Of a DNA stretch of 64,000 bases, positions 51,873-64,000 are shown piece by piece; the first letter of the stretch is position 1; each line of letters begins with the position of its first letter. Under the pieces are notes generated by a model. That model did not search any database. It was not told the DNA's origin and saw only the letters and a list, made by a program, of their open reading frames with translations. The position numbers were made by a program, and so were the translations under genes. The stretch comes from Scylla paramamosain. Lineage: Eukaryota; Arthropoda; Malacostraca; Decapoda; Portunidae. The stretch lies in assembly GCF_035594125.1 (NCBI RefSeq), contig NC_087171.1, positions 19,184,267 through 19,248,266 of the forward strand. The letters are read 5' to 3'.

Positions 51873-52882
51873 CTGCAAAAAAAAAAGAAAAGAAAATGTT
51901 TATTAAGATAAATAATAACTTAATGATTTATCAATATCCATTTATTTACCTTTGAAGCTATGTATTTTAATTCTGCATTCTGCTTTTTTCCCCACTTTGG
52001 AGATAAGTAATCATATATGTTACATGAAAAGTCAAAATGGGATTACAATATAAAGCTACAGATCTGAAAATAGTCTTCTAATTACCTAACTGCCATTCTT
52101 GTTTTATAGAAGTCAGCAAGTGCTGTACATCCTCTTTTTTTCTGCACTTGCACAATGCATACTTGCACAGTTAAAATGACATTGATGCACATGCGGTTTG
52201 ATGATCTACACTGAAGTAACGGCTGGTGAACCAGGTCTGGTATAATGAATTTCATCCTTTTACTTCTAATTCTTATTATTAATATCAGGGATATATAATA
52301 ATATCAGGTTTCTTTTGTTACATGCATCAATTCAAGTCTGATTCATTATCATGATTTTGTTTAAGGAATTTATAGTTGGGTGGCAATGTCATTTACATAT
52401 TTAGGGAATTTGTTTGGTGGTTCAGCCATCTATACAGTGGTAAGTGTACATCAGTCTAGGCAGAAGCCTCAAACGAAGCAGTTCCACCTCCACAGCTTAT
52501 CCTCCCCAGTTTGGGATAAGTTGACATATAATATGTAATTTTTGGTAGATTATATGTGTAGTAGGTGTGGCTAGGCTAGCTATGAAATATAATTTGTTAT
52601 TATGGAATTATAGGCATGTATCTCAGTGGTTCAGATGTGCATGGCACCACCCACGTACCATGCGTCATGGTGTCTTGTTCATACATGTACGGTATGTTAC
52701 AGTATGTTGTTGGCAGACTCCGTGAACACAGTGTGAGAAATTAAGCAAAGGAAATTTGGATTATAATGTATAAATTTCACAGGTGTCAATAAGGAAGAGA
52801 AGGCTACCAGATTTCATGTCACCTCTGGTTCAAGGCTGGGCACTCCAGACCTCAAGGAGTACTACAGATGAGCACAACGCAC
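51873..52882 (-). other. bib intron
   Basis: Short AT-rich intron. No repeat or exon was recognised. Confidence 0.75.
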
Positions 52883-53023
52883 CTAAGGGGGAGGTGGTGT
52901 TGGAGGTGTTGGCAGGGCGGTACTGGTCATAGTTTTGGGCATGAAGAGCATTGTAATTATATCGAGGTGGAGGCTTGGAGCATTCGTCATATGGATCTTC
53001 ATCACTCCCTACACTTGAAGAAT
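52883..53023 (-). CDS. bib: big brain (bib) aquaporin, proximal cytoplasmic-tail exon
   Basis: The acceptor on - is TTTTCACACAG and the donor is TTAG|GTGCGT. The 141-bp exon is in phase 1 at both ends. With the preceding exon it reads DSIDGDSSSVGSDEDPYDE, against fly GSIDNDSSSIHSEDELNYD, a clear match. It then gives a Tyr/Asn/Pro-rich stretch (PPPRYNYNALHAQNYDQYRP). Its length is a multiple of three, so it could be skipped without a frameshift. Confidence 0.92.
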
Positions 53024-53239
53024 CTGTGTGAAAATTGTATGGTAAGTCGTAGTAGTGGCAGTAGTGATAGTAGTAGTACAGTACTAGAAATAGTAGCAGC
53101 AGCAACAAATTATTATTAATAATAATATCAATAACAATAATAACAATGATGGTAATAATAATAATAAATAATAATAATAATAATACAATTATAATAATAA
53201 TAATAATGACAATAATATCTTTATATCTTTATATCTTGG

Positions 53240-53450
53240 CTCTTTTACCCCTCAGGGTGTGGCATAAACCACTTCTGATCACTTGAGTTAGTCACAAACA
53301 CATACCAACACACATATGCACACAGGAAGGCAAGATTGCTAGCCTTATACTGGTCCTACAAAGGCAAGGTCACAATTCAATTTAAATCCAATCTGTCTCT
53401 GCCCACCCTGAAATTTGAGTCCAAGGCCTCTCATTTGTAATTATACAAAA
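53240..53450 (-). mobile_element. tRNA-derived SINE, copy 1
   Basis: On - the 5' part reads AATGAGAGGCCTTGGACTCA then AATTTCAGGGTGGGC. This aligns with the anticodon-stem to T-arm half of the copy at 60872-61200. The 3' part ends GGTTTATGCCACACCCTGAG then GGGTAAAAGAGCCAAGATAT, followed by a repeated ATAAAGAT tail, as expected of a SINE. The middle contains CA-rich sequence. Confidence 0.65.
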
Positions 53451-54471
53451 ATTAAGCTGTTGATAATACTACTAAGAATGATACTGTAGTAGCAGTAATA
53501 TTACAATAAGTAATAATAATAAAAGCAATAACAACAGTAATATGAACATATGGATTTACAGTCACAACTCCTAATTAAGACATGTTCACTCTTCGAGCAT
53601 GAAAGTGATGAAGAAGCTTTTACAGGGATTTAGCTCTTTAAGAAAACGGATATTAAGTTTTCGCCAGAAAAAAAATATTCAAATAATAATAATAAATTGA
53701 GAGGCAATAAAATATTCCACACAAGTATCACAACAAAGTTAATTATAAAGAAGTGCATTATGTTATAAAATAAATTATTTCTATCATGAAATTTAACTAT
53801 TAAGAGGAATTGCAATTCTTTTATAACACACATGCAGTAATTTTGTCTTTATCTTCAGTCAAATAAAATACTTAAAAATGGGAACTAAATCATGAATTAA
53901 TATTTTCCCCACATGCTTTTGTTTAATTTTTGATGCATAGTTAACTTTGGAATTATCTCCAAATTGTAGACACTAATACACCTAAATATTAACAAGTAAA
54001 ATTACTAAAACCAAAGCCCACAATAAGTAAATCAATAAGTATTATAGATCACAATTAGTAACTTATGTTGTGTTCACTAGAATTGGACTACCACAATTAA
54101 GTAAACCAACTACAAGCAGACCAGAATTAGTAAATCATGTAAAACCACAGGCCACAAGTAGTAAATCAGCTTGTAATAAATCACAATCAACAGTGTTCAT
54201 ACTGTGTTATCTGGACTTCATGTGTGTGTTCTGATATGTTTCCCTTCATAACTGCTGATACAACTCCCTTCCTAAATCATTTAATTTTCTTGTATGAGCT
54301 ACTTCAAGTTAGTATTCTCTAATGACTTCCTTTGATAAAAATTCTCAAGCATATTATAGAATATGGAGTATTATCAAGTTTATAACCTCGAGCCTTCCTA
54401 AAACATGGCTAGCATAGTTATAATAAAATGCAATCCATGTTTAAACACACTACTTATTTTTTTTTAGCCAG

Positions 54472-54659
54472 TATTCTGAAATGTTTTGCTCTCTTACCAT
54501 TACTATTTTCAAAGGCTACAGAGATGATTAACCAGGTTCTTGTGCAGAAAATTTGTTAACCTGTCACTAGAACAGTAAAAACACCCTTAGAAACCTGTAT
54601 AATTTCAACTACAGCCTTCTGAATGCAGTAGAGATACAGTGCAGAAGTGTTTCAGAATA
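54472..54659. mobile_element. MITE, copy 2 of the TTCTGAAACACTTC family
   Basis: 188 bp with ends TATTCTGAAATGTTTTGC and (reverse-complemented) TATTCTGAAACACTTCTGC. The body matches the copy at 7406-7602. Both copies sit in introns, of different genes and on different coding strands. Confidence 0.82.
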
Positions 54660-54911
54660 TGGTTCATACAGTTGTGGCCACTAGTAACCTTCTGTTTTAA
54701 TTTATACTCTGTTTTATTCACTCAATCTTATGTCCTCTGATATACTAATTATGTTATCTCCTTGTAAAAGACAAGATCCCCAGCAGATCAAACAGCTCAC
54801 GATTTAGGAGAGCACTTAACCACAGTGGAAGTTAAATATGGCAGGTTACTTTACTACTGACCATAAATATACCATCTTGCATACTAGATTCAGTCACAGC
54901 ATAACCAGTTT

Positions 54912-54944
<33 letters not shown>

Positions 54945-56503
54945 GTTTTATGGTTTTATACGCCCAGGAAGAACAAGACTAGTAAATGAATGATTCAGTT
55001 CTTGTTTCCAGTAATTTCTCTTTCTTGCAATATTTGTAATCCTTATAGGAAATTTTCTATTTTTTTACCTACATAAAGTAGCTGCTTTATAATCCTAATG
55101 TTAAGTAACCCATACTCCTGATTTTTCTTTCAACAAAAGCTTCACAAAGGAATACAGAATCACAATCCCTTTTGCAAACACAGGTTTGATACCATGTGCT
55201 AAATGTGTTTCTAGGGGTATTTAATAATTAACACACTGCACCTAGCAACTCAGCTAAAAGTCAACAAAGCAACATAATCATTGCACAACTCTATTCAGTA
55301 AAGCACTGCAGCATCAGAAAATCACAATTATAACCAAAATGTCAGAAGATCAAAAGCAAGAAAATATTGTAAGGAAAACTTCATTGTTTGAATAAAGAAT
55401 AGACTTAGTTTGAGATTTCTCAAATTGCAAAAACAGGCAAATTTGAAGCTAGCAAATCATAAAGAATGTCACAAATTAATAGATGCCTGGCAACAAACCA
55501 CAATGAAAAGCCAAAAGAAATTGCCTTAAATGACTAGATATAATTTTCTTGCTGTATGAGATATATTGTCCATAATTTAAAACATTCATTACTTGCTGCC
55601 AATCAAGTTATTCATAAATTCTGGCAGATATGAGGATCAGAAGTAAAATGGATAGTCCTGCAAATTAATATAATGCCACAAACTGTTAAGTCATGAAATT
55701 TCATTAAGTTGTAGAATGGTAATTATTGCACACACTTGATCAACACAAAAATTCCCTCATGCCCTTAGCTGAAGAAAACCAAGACTGACACAAAGCAAAA
55801 ACTCAGCAAATACATTTCACACCTGTTAACAATCTACAGCACCCTTACCTGTGCAGAATACTGACTTGTAGTTTTGGATTACAGTTACAAATTTACTTAT
55901 TTATTTAAATACTTTTTTCACTCATATGAAGTGCCTATAATGGATCAAACCAACATAGTACTGCACTGTAGGATGTACATATGCTAAACAAGTGAAATAC
56001 AAGGTGGACCCAGCTGGCTCAAGACTTTTTGGTGTTCTGAACTGCATTTGGTTTGGGTCACTTAATATCACATTTAGTGAAATGTGTTCAATACTGATGC
56101 TATTTTCCAATGACAAATTGTAATGTCCACATATCCAACCAGCATCCAAAAATGAGACTTGACTGGCAGAACTTTTGGAAAGATCATTCCTTTGTGCAAG
56201 TAATTCTAATTACATTATTTATTAAGTGTTGACATGGCAGTCAAGCCCAATCAAAAGTTACTCAGGTCTTCTTGGTCTTGGCCTAACTGAGTGTCTATGC
56301 CAGAAGTTCAATCCTTGGCAAAGAATCTCTCACGGCCAATTTATCCTGCCTTCAGATATTTCTAAGAATATTTACATAATGTCCCAAACCTAAGTAAGAC
56401 ATGAGTATTTGCTTTGTTACTTATCCCCTTCATCTCAATGACTCAGCACCTTAAGCCATCACATTGACTAAGTAATGGTGATGTAGATTCACCACTATCA
56501 GTG

Positions 56504-56632
<129 letters not shown>

Positions 56633-57978
56633 CTAAGAAAGGATATAATGCATTTTGCTGTATAAGCTGTTGATCAACTTGGAAATGTTAGACAACTTCA
56701 GAAAAAGTTTTTCATTTACCTCCAAGTCTAAGTAGATAGTTAAGTGAGTCTACTTGCAGTTGATTCAAGATGATAAAATGCTATAATGATTATAAAGATT
56801 TGTGGAATCACTCAAGTAAGATGCATGAATGGATTACAAGACTGAAAGTTTAATTTTGTGCAAGTAAATGTCATGTGAAGTGTGGGAAGGTGGATACACA
56901 CCTACAATGGAAAAGCATACAAAAATCAAGGTCAAGAGTAAATGAAGAAAAGAACTGGTAGTAGTGATGTTTAGTGGTATAGGATAATAGATCACCCAAA
57001 AGGCAAATAAACAAGTTAACTGGAGAGACATTTAAGATGTTGAGTAGCAAAAGGATGGCCTTTCATATCTTGGGTTAAGGCAAGATTAAGAAAACAGTCA
57101 CTGCAATAATTAGCCTAAAACTTTAATAGTTGTATAGGCTCAGATGTGTGAAAACAAGTAAAGAGAGAAGAATATTATTAATTTTCACAAAAATATAGTG
57201 AGTAGATTAGACAAAGTGAGGTAGAGAATGAACAAAAGGAAAATGAACCATATATATACAGAAACAGAACCAGAAGAATGTAGTTCAGGCCCTGTGGACT
57301 ATAATTAGGGAAAATATTTAAATAGGAATTTGCAAAGTCTAAGAGTAAGAATTAAAGGATTAAAAATTATACATCTCTTGTTCCTTAAAACACAAAATGC
57401 TGGTCTGCATGTATAAAATAATAGACTGTAAGGACAGCAACAATTCAACAAGATTCAAAGTATTATATTCATGACTTAATTCTTGACTTTAATACACTCT
57501 AAATTATGCCTCTTACATATTCATATTTAATATTGATAGCAAACTTTCTTCAGTATGTTTCATAAATTTGCTGAGAACTTGCATAAACGTATTGCACTGT
57601 GATCATAGTGTGTTGTTATGATCCATTATACATATAATAATTTAAATATAAGTTTATTACATGATTAATAAAACAATAGAGCAATCACATCTATTTTAAA
57701 ACACACCAATAAGCATTCAGTATTTTAGAACTTCTGGATGTTAGGAACTATAAAGGTTTTCAAGTTGGTCAGTGGTATATCTACTTAAAACATGGCAGAG
57801 AAGGATATGCAGAAGCCAGTGTTTAGCTAGCAGTGGTAATACACTGCCAGGAAGAAGTTACTTTATGATTATTTGGAAACTATTAGTTGTCTAACTGATT
57901 TAGTTGAAATCCTGAAAAAACTTAAAAATTCCGCAGGTCTAAACAGGGTGCTATAAAGTGCTCAAACTGTGCTTAGAC

Positions 57979-57980
<2 letters not shown>

Positions 57981-58064
<84 letters not shown>
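57981..58064. repeat. (GT)n microsatellite
   Basis: GT run of about 84 bp, followed by (CAG)n at 58100-58121, a short distance 3' of the alternative bib exon. Confidence 0.95.
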
Positions 58065-58068
<4 letters not shown>

Positions 58069-58171
58069 CATGTGAACAAGTGAGACATACAAATATTGCA
58101 AGCAGCAGCAGCAGCAGCAGCATTGTTTTGTGTGCTGGAGCATTATGTGAGTGCAAATGAGGCAGTGATAC

Positions 58172-58350
58172 CTGAGTGCCTCATGCTAGGCTGTTTGATG
58201 GGTATGCCTGGTACAGTCTGGAGTCATACTGTGGCTCGGCCTGCAGCTGGTACTGTAGGGGAGGCAAAGTCGAGGGCTGATACTGCCCCTGCCCCCCATG
58301 CATCACTGGCCCACCAACAGTTTGTAAGGGGAACGATTCTACCCCTTGCT
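58172..58350 (-). CDS. bib: Candidate alternative bib exon with in-frame stop (short tail or poison exon)
   Basis: The acceptor on - is GTGCATTACAG. The frame forced by the upstream phase-1 exon reads E-QGVESFPLQTVGGPVMHGG, then PSTLPPLQYQLQAEPQYDSR and LYQAYPSNSLA, and stops at TGA 58181-58183. Composition (Gln, Tyr, Pro, Ser) resembles a bib tail, and codons look ordinary. A donor-like CAG|GTATCA follows the stop at 58172/58171. The exon may therefore be a terminal exon giving a roughly 56-residue alternative tail, or a 179-bp cassette that triggers nonsense-mediated decay. It lies between the two constitutive exons at 62997-63105 and 52883-53023. No homology was recognised, so the call rests on splice phase and composition. 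Confidence 0.5.
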
Positions 58351-58763
58351 CTGTAATGCACAGCCAGCAGGTCAAACTTCACTGCATCTCCCATCCAGCA
58401 ACACAAGGCTTGTTTTGACCACCACACTATTACTACCTAACACCAACTCTTTTCTTAGATGGTAAATTGCTCTACACATACATTCTACACTATAATAATT
58501 CCCCTTAAAAGCTTGCGGTTATGATATCTTAAATATCTAGATCCTTGTACAGGTCTGGTTTAAGAAATATACATATCCTGTAATTCAGGGAGCATATACA
58601 AACCATATATTGTTTGGGGAAAAAAAAAAAAAAAAAAAAAAAAGGAAAAAAATAAAATGTGTTACAATGGGACCTAGTCTCACTTCTGATGTGCTGAAAT
58701 TGGATGCTTATTAAGTCGGGTGCATCTCATTACTACATTATTATTAATAGTAGTGGTAGTAAC

Positions 58764-58766
<3 letters not shown>

Positions 58767-58803
<37 letters not shown>

Positions 58804-58831
58804 TATTATTCACCATTATTAATTATTATTA

Positions 58832-58881
<50 letters not shown>

Positions 58882-58882
58882 G
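58767..58882. repeat. (ATT)n microsatellite with interruptions
   Basis: Two ATT runs (58767-58810 and 58821-58880) separated by imperfect units. Confidence 0.95.
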
Positions 58883-59905
58883 TTACCATCATTATACGGA
58901 AATTTCAAAAGTGAGAGTTCAGCAAAACTAGAAAATGATATAAGAGATTGGAAGGTAAGATTGATGCAATAAAGGGAAAGGTCACTGCAAAGTAGCAGAG
59001 GAATAAGAGTTGTTGAAGGACATTGGTGTGGGACACTTGGAGGAGGTTTGTGGTGTAGGAAGGCTTGGTAGTGGTGTAAAGAAAGGAAGTGAAGAGATAG
59101 AATTTGTATGTAGTTGAAAAGGGGGATGCAGATGAAGGTTGAGATGTACAGAAAAAAAAAAAAAAAAGAGCTGTGTGTGATGAAGTGAGTGCAGATGGAA
59201 ATATAAAAAGGCTGAAGGAATGGAATACTCTTACTAACACTGATATATGGACCAGCGATGAACATGAAAAGGGAAACACCAGTCAAAGAATGCATGTTGT
59301 GATGTTGTGGCCATAAATCATGTGATGTGCATATGAGATGAAGAAATTGAAACTTGACAAGAAAAGTGTGTATGAAAGATGCATGGGAACATGGGCAAAC
59401 AGAGAAATGTACAGATAATTTGGCAAGGCCGAAAAAAATAAATAAATAAATGGAATAAATAAAATAAAAAAATTTGCGAGTGAAACTGAGAATCATAGTA
59501 AGAAAGGAAGGCTTTTCAGAAGATGAAACAAGACAGTACAGCAATGCAAGTGTAAAAAGGAGATGCTAGTTGTGGAGAAGAACTTAAACAAGCAAATAGG
59601 GTGTATTAGAATAAAGAGGTGGATGCTCTTCTGCCATGGCCACCTTTTTTGGAAATGTTCCCAGAAGAAATGAGACATGGCTGATGGTTGTTAAGCTGCC
59701 CATGAGACAGTTTGATTCCACTGATATTCAACCTTTCATTTCAATATGCTCTCAGTATTAAAATATTTCTCTTAATTTTTCTTTCTTTGTTCAACCATCC
59801 CTCATTACATATCCACCTCACCAGTTCTGCTACATTCCAGGCCAAGTTTCATGCTGTATCTAAATATCTAGACAAAGTCAACTGGGTACTGTTGGTCACT
59901 GTAAT

Positions 59906-59908
<3 letters not shown>

Positions 59909-59949
<41 letters not shown>
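59909..59949. repeat. (CT)n microsatellite
   Basis: CT run of about 40 bp. Confidence 0.93.
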
Positions 59950-59955
<6 letters not shown>

Positions 59956-60871
59956 TCCTTGTACTATCACTTCAAACTATACTGTTCACTACTCATCACC
60001 CACATAATGCCTACAAACATAACTTAATAATATGCCTGCCTGCAACAGTGTCATGGACTAAACCTGACCAAGGGTGAATAAAATCTATGGACAAATTAAT
60101 TCCAGTGCACTATTTCCACCCGAAGAAAAACTTATGTTGTCTAGAAGGATACATTTGGCATAAACTTGGAAAAAAGAGTTGGAAAAAAGATAGTTCCTCT
60201 CCCAGAAAATTTTGCACAGGAAAAGATATGGATTTTTTAACACTAAACCATCCACTATAAACAATACAGTATTGTTTGTGTCTATAAATCTTTATACCTT
60301 GCCATATGTACGTCATGGCAATTTTCAGTGTGCACAGCTGACCTGGCTGTTACTCAGAGACCAGCAACCACAAATGTAATACAACAGAGCTGAATGTTGT
60401 CATATAGATCACTACAAGTCAGACTACTTGTGTGTGACAGGGTCCATCAATAATGGCATCCATGGTGGTGCCAAGGCTTTGAGTTGGTTGACAGATCAGA
60501 AAAGCTCCACCATGACATAGCTATGGTGAATTTGCCATCATATATTTTTCTTTTCTCATGGTGCTAAGCACAACTGTACTGTCTGTGCTGAACAAGTATT
60601 TATGACAAATTCCTGAATACACACAATAGATGTATCACCTCCAAGACTAAGAGAATACTCATCCAATGCTAACATGCAGAGTACACAACAGGACTGAGAA
60701 TAAAAAAAAAAAAAGTAAGGGGGAAAAGTATAAAACTCTCATAATCCATGAAAGACCTCATAAAACAATGTAGTAAAATAAACAAACAATATATAAGAAT
60801 ATAAGAGCTGTTGAGCTGTCAAATCCTTAAAACAAAATAAAGCTAATGATGTCCACTTTTTTTACATACAT

Positions 60872-60986
60872 ACTTTGTCTTGTTAACCCTCAGGGTATGG
60901 CATACAGCTGTGGCAATTTGGAGCAAGCATACGAGTGCATACAGACACAGACACACATGCGCATGCGCCCACACACACACACATGT

Positions 60987-61019
<33 letters not shown>

Positions 61020-61200
61020 AAAGCATGAGTGATAACCTTTAATTTCTGCTAGGGTTTTCAAGAATGCAATTTTGTGGTTAATGTTCGTCTGTTCACTGCT
61101 AGGTGAATAAAACCTAAAGTGTGAAAGATGTCCCTAAATTTTAACTATCCAGCCTGGGGATTCAAACCCTGAATCTCTCATGTGACAGTCAAGCATGCTA
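60872..61200 (-). mobile_element. tRNA-Asp-derived SINE, copy 2
   Basis: On - the head reads GCTTGACTGTCACATGAGAG then ATTCAGGGTTTGAATCCCC. It lines up with the anticodon arm and T arm of tRNA-Asp (CCTGTCACGCGGGAGA, then GGGTTCGATTCCCC), including the GTC anticodon and a B box. The A-box half is missing or diverged. The body contains a (CA)n/(GT)n core and ends ATGCCATACCCTGAGGGTTA, shared with the copy at 53240-53450. Confidence 0.72.
60968..61017. repeat. (CA)n microsatellite inside the SINE
   Basis: Interrupted CA repeats in the middle of the SINE body. The other SINE copy has short CA-rich sequence at the same place. Confidence 0.85.
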
Positions 61201-62835
61201 ATATTTAAAATGTCATCAGATCTAAAATACATGAAAATTGAAGGAACTTGTGTCATATCCCCACTTGACAGGAATCCCAAGATTGTCTGGGTTACCTCTG
61301 AGAGCCATTGAGGGCAATGAAAACACTACTGATGGTGGGCCTGGATGTAGGCAGCAGTGGTTTGGTTAAGAACTGATATGAAAACTGCTGGGGCTTGGTT
61401 CTGAGACAGTGGGTTGTCTCAGGTCACCCAGCCATTCAGGCCTGTTACTGCTAATTACACCATAAATCTTTGTTATTTGGGTTTGTTGTGGTTATAATAA
61501 TTTTCATATGTTTTCCAAGCATCCTCTAAGGTGGTCTGCTGGTGCCCTACACAACCTGGTTATGACTATCCCATTAGGGATATAAGGTATGAATGTTGAC
61601 TGACTGATGACTGAATTGTATATTCAATAGTAACAAAAAGCAAATCTCAGATCCACAATGTAGAGACAACAAACACTGAAGCACATAAGAAAAATTGGGG
61701 AAGGGCAAAGCAAGTGGCAATCAAAGATGAACATTTTCTACTATAAAAAAAAGTATTTTCTAAAAACAAAGATCTTTCAAACTGGCTCCATACCTACAGA
61801 ATGAAAAACTGCCATAAGGGTAATGTATCACAATAATGAAATGAACAGTGTATTTAAGATTTAAAAGTGGTTATTCATTCACTGACACATTTACATGTGC
61901 ATTTAAATCATGTAATGGATACATATATGCAAAATATGTTAAACCACTATATATGGATAGATAGAAATAAATTTTTAATATGAACTTTATTAAACAAGAA
62001 AGCGCAACTGATAGAAAATTACTGAAGGTCATTATGAACACATTAATAAAGAAAATAAAGGTGACACTTTTCTCCTGCATTGTTCTCTGAAGTATTAAGT
62101 TAAATAATGAAGACTAGAATGCTAGAATAAATAAAAAAAAAATATATATATATGAATAACCAAATCCCTAAATAATCTCTAGATAATGATTTTGTTTGAT
62201 GAGTTAATCTACAAATTAACTACATCAGATGGCTTACACAGAGAAGGCCAGCATATAGAGAAGAAAAAAAGAGAAAAAAAAAAAAAAGGTGCTCAATAAA
62301 AGCATAGGATTACAATGAACAAGAAGTAGCCATGCACTGAATGGAGAGAGTGACAATGATATCTTGGGGATGGCAAAGTAAGGTAAAAAGAACACTAGAC
62401 AGATTAAACAAGCTTTGCTGGAGTGGCCTGAAATAGACTGGTTGAGAAGGCTGGGGGATACTTTTCGTTTTGCGATGAAATGATAGTGATGATTTTGATG
62501 AAGACAATTTCATACATTAGTGTCGTGCTGCAATATTCTATTGCAAAAGTACAACCCACACAATCTATTTCTACAAGATTTGTAAATTGAAATGGTAACT
62601 GGTAAGTAATTGTTACTGGTAAAATAGTGCGAATCTGATTTGGATATATCAATGCATTTTTGTGGGCAAGACAATGACTACAATAGTCTTGTCCGCTGCA
62701 GGCTTGAAAAAGGTAGGAAAATAAAGCAGAACAATGTTGCTGATTGATAGATACATGGCCAGGCATCCCTCAAAACTAATATTCTAATATTCGTAACCAG
62801 AGTTATTTGATACTGAAAAAAAAATAATAATAATA

Positions 62836-62839
<4 letters not shown>

Positions 62840-62931
<92 letters not shown>
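62840..62931. repeat. (AT)n microsatellite
   Basis: Pure AT run of about 91 bp, ending about 65 bp downstream of the bib donor at 62996 (transcription direction is -). Confidence 0.95.
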
Positions 62932-62933
<2 letters not shown>

Positions 62934-62996
62934 CTAAAAAAAAAAAATGTACACGTAGAAATGTGCATAACATATATCACAAGAAATATAAGTTAC

Positions 62997-63105
62997 CTCC
63001 ATCGATGGAATCCTTGCGGGAGCGCGGCACTCGGTGTGGATTGAAGATGTACTCATAGATGAGGCCTCCCGTCATGCCGCCAACTAGGGGTGCCACCCAG
63101 TACAC
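62997..63105 (-). CDS. bib: big brain (bib) aquaporin, exon encoding the last transmembrane helix
   Basis: The acceptor on - is CTTGTCTTGCAG and the donor is GGAG|GTAACT. It reads VYWVAPLVGGMTGGLIYEYI then FNPHRVPRSRKDSIDG, against Drosophila big brain VYWFGPLVGGMASGLVYEYI followed by FNSRNRNLRHNKGSIDN. This is the sixth membrane helix of the MIP/aquaporin fold and the start of the basic cytoplasmic tail. Incoming phase is 0 and outgoing phase is 1. The NPA boxes and helices 1-5 lie on exons beyond the right end of the window. Drosophila Bib is reported not to conduct water and to act as an ion channel; whether that holds here cannot be judged. Confidence 0.95.
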
Positions 63106-63364
63106 CTGCAAGACAAGGGGACACTATCACATTGAGGAATCATGGAGGTCTATAAAGGACACCGTTACAACTTTACCATGACCTTGTCTTTCAGCAAGAA
63201 CACTGTTTTCCACAACATCCGTGGACACTGGGATATTACATGTTAGTGTGTAAAAATAAATAAAATAATAAGAAAAAAAAAAAAGGTTTTGTTTTCAGAT
63301 ATTTAACACCTGATTTACCTAACTATTCTGACCATTTCACTGGGTATATGCCTCACCACAATGG

Positions 63365-63447
<83 letters not shown>

Positions 63448-64000
63448 TCACACCAATGTTACAACAAGCAACTGAAAGAATAAAATTAAAAACAGGATAA
63501 AGACACAAAACAGACAAACGTAAAAAGAGAAAATGGATGCAAGACAATGAAAGTTAAAAACACATAAGAATAATAAAAGAACAAGGGAACAAAGCCATAC
63601 ATATAAAAAAATAAAAATAAATAAATAAATAAAAAATCGAACGTATCAAGATAACGAGGGTGAATATCTTCTGGATGATTCACGTGCGGTTGTAAGTGTG
63701 GCTGATTCGGAACCACGAGTCATCCCTGCCGCCCTCTCTCTCTACCGGTCTGCTGCCTGTTACTGCTAGTGTTAGTCTGGTCGTTAGTACATCTGGCGGC
63801 TGCACGCAGGTCTGTCTCCCTACCACATGGCATCCCTTTGTGCCTCACTTACACCATCTCAGCATCAAGCACCAAACAACATGACCCCACAACGGATAGT
63901 GACATTCACCACCACGAATGTATGATTACTAACTGGGTTCTTGTTACAGCGAAACGATAACATACTGATGCATTCTACGTTTTGTACTGACATTTCATTG
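63106..64000 (-). other. bib intron, running off the window
   Basis: Contains (GA)n at 63366-63444 and an A-rich stretch. No upstream bib exon was recognised before the window ends. Confidence 0.7.
63366..63444. repeat. (GA)n microsatellite
   Basis: GA run of about 78 bp on +, that is (CT)n on the transcribed sense strand of bib. Confidence 0.95.

Larger units (their letters stand above)
58351..62996 (-). other. bib intron segment with repeats
   Basis: Contains an A-run (58621-58643), (ATT)n (58767-58882), (CT)n (59909-59949), a SINE (60872-61200) and (AT)n (62840-62931). The Leu/Phe/Ser-rich open frame at 58819-59544 on - is not supported as a gene. A possible older repeat lies at 61290-61620 but was not identified. 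Confidence 0.7.

Noticed and set aside
58819..59544. 241-codon Leu/Phe/Ser-rich open frame on the - strand in a bib intron
   Set aside because: Composition is low in complexity, it ends in an asparagine run from the (ATT)n tract, it overlaps another open frame, and no domain or splice context is visible.
60872..61200. Functional tRNA-Asp gene
   Set aside because: Only the anticodon and T-arm half resembles tRNA-Asp; the D arm and acceptor stem are missing, and the repeat body and second copy show it is a SINE.

Overview
This window is eukaryotic. It holds intron-containing genes with GT-AG splice sites, AATAAA-type poly(A) signals, many transposon relics and a very high load of long dinucleotide and trinucleotide microsatellites, mostly (CT)n/(GA)n, (GT)n/(CA)n, (ATT)n and (AT)n. 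A big brain-type aquaporin points to an arthropod. That gene together with the extreme microsatellite density suggests a decapod crustacean, perhaps a crab or shrimp. The taxon is inferred from sequence character only. All exon limits below were worked out by eye from reading frame, splice consensus and remembered homology; no search was run.

Left half (about 5.2-29.2 kb, + strand): the 3' part of a TBC1D30-type Rab GTPase-activating protein gene. Seven consecutive exons (5242-5413, 19249-19354, 20956-21172, 21960-22166, 22955-23136, 23892-24156, 24986-29154) join in a single open frame of about 1771 residues. It starts inside the TBC domain; the catalytic-finger part must lie before the window. 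The last exon alone is 4.17 kb and encodes a very long, low-complexity, Ser/Pro- and Glu-rich tail ending in a motif that resembles the human C terminus. The introns are packed with microsatellites and contain a LINE fragment, a MITE and a perfect hairpin.

Middle (about 30-39.4 kb, + strand): a Harbinger-like transposon remnant, a GC-rich candidate 5' exon, a 40-bp minisatellite, then two adjacent small genes that both resemble the vertebrate protein C14orf119. Copy A (119 aa) and copy B (246 aa) are separated by only 94 bp between stop and start. Each has two coding exons, and each exon carries one 'WF-x2-W' half-repeat, but the intron sits at a different place in each copy. A hAT-type MITE with a target-site duplication follows.

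Right half (about 44.5-64 kb): a nested graveyard of mobile elements (a DIRS-like tyrosine-recombinase retrotransposon, pogo/Tigger-type ends, and LINE and zinc-finger fragments on the opposite strand). After it comes the 3' part of a big brain (bib) aquaporin gene on the - strand. Three exons (63105-62997, 53023-52883, 51872-51283) give the last transmembrane helix and the long cytoplasmic tail. A fourth, phase-compatible exon at 58350-58172 carries an in-frame stop and would give a much shorter tail. The bib introns hold two copies of a tRNA-derived SINE and a second copy of the MITE seen in the TBC1D30 intron.

The genes look like independent neighbours, not a functional cluster. By eye the left 20 kb is more GC-rich and CpG-rich than the right 40 kb. 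The most unusual points are the tandem C14orf119-like pair with discordant introns, the alternative bib terminal or poison exon, the oversized TBC1D30 tail, and the SINE copies with a CA-rich core.
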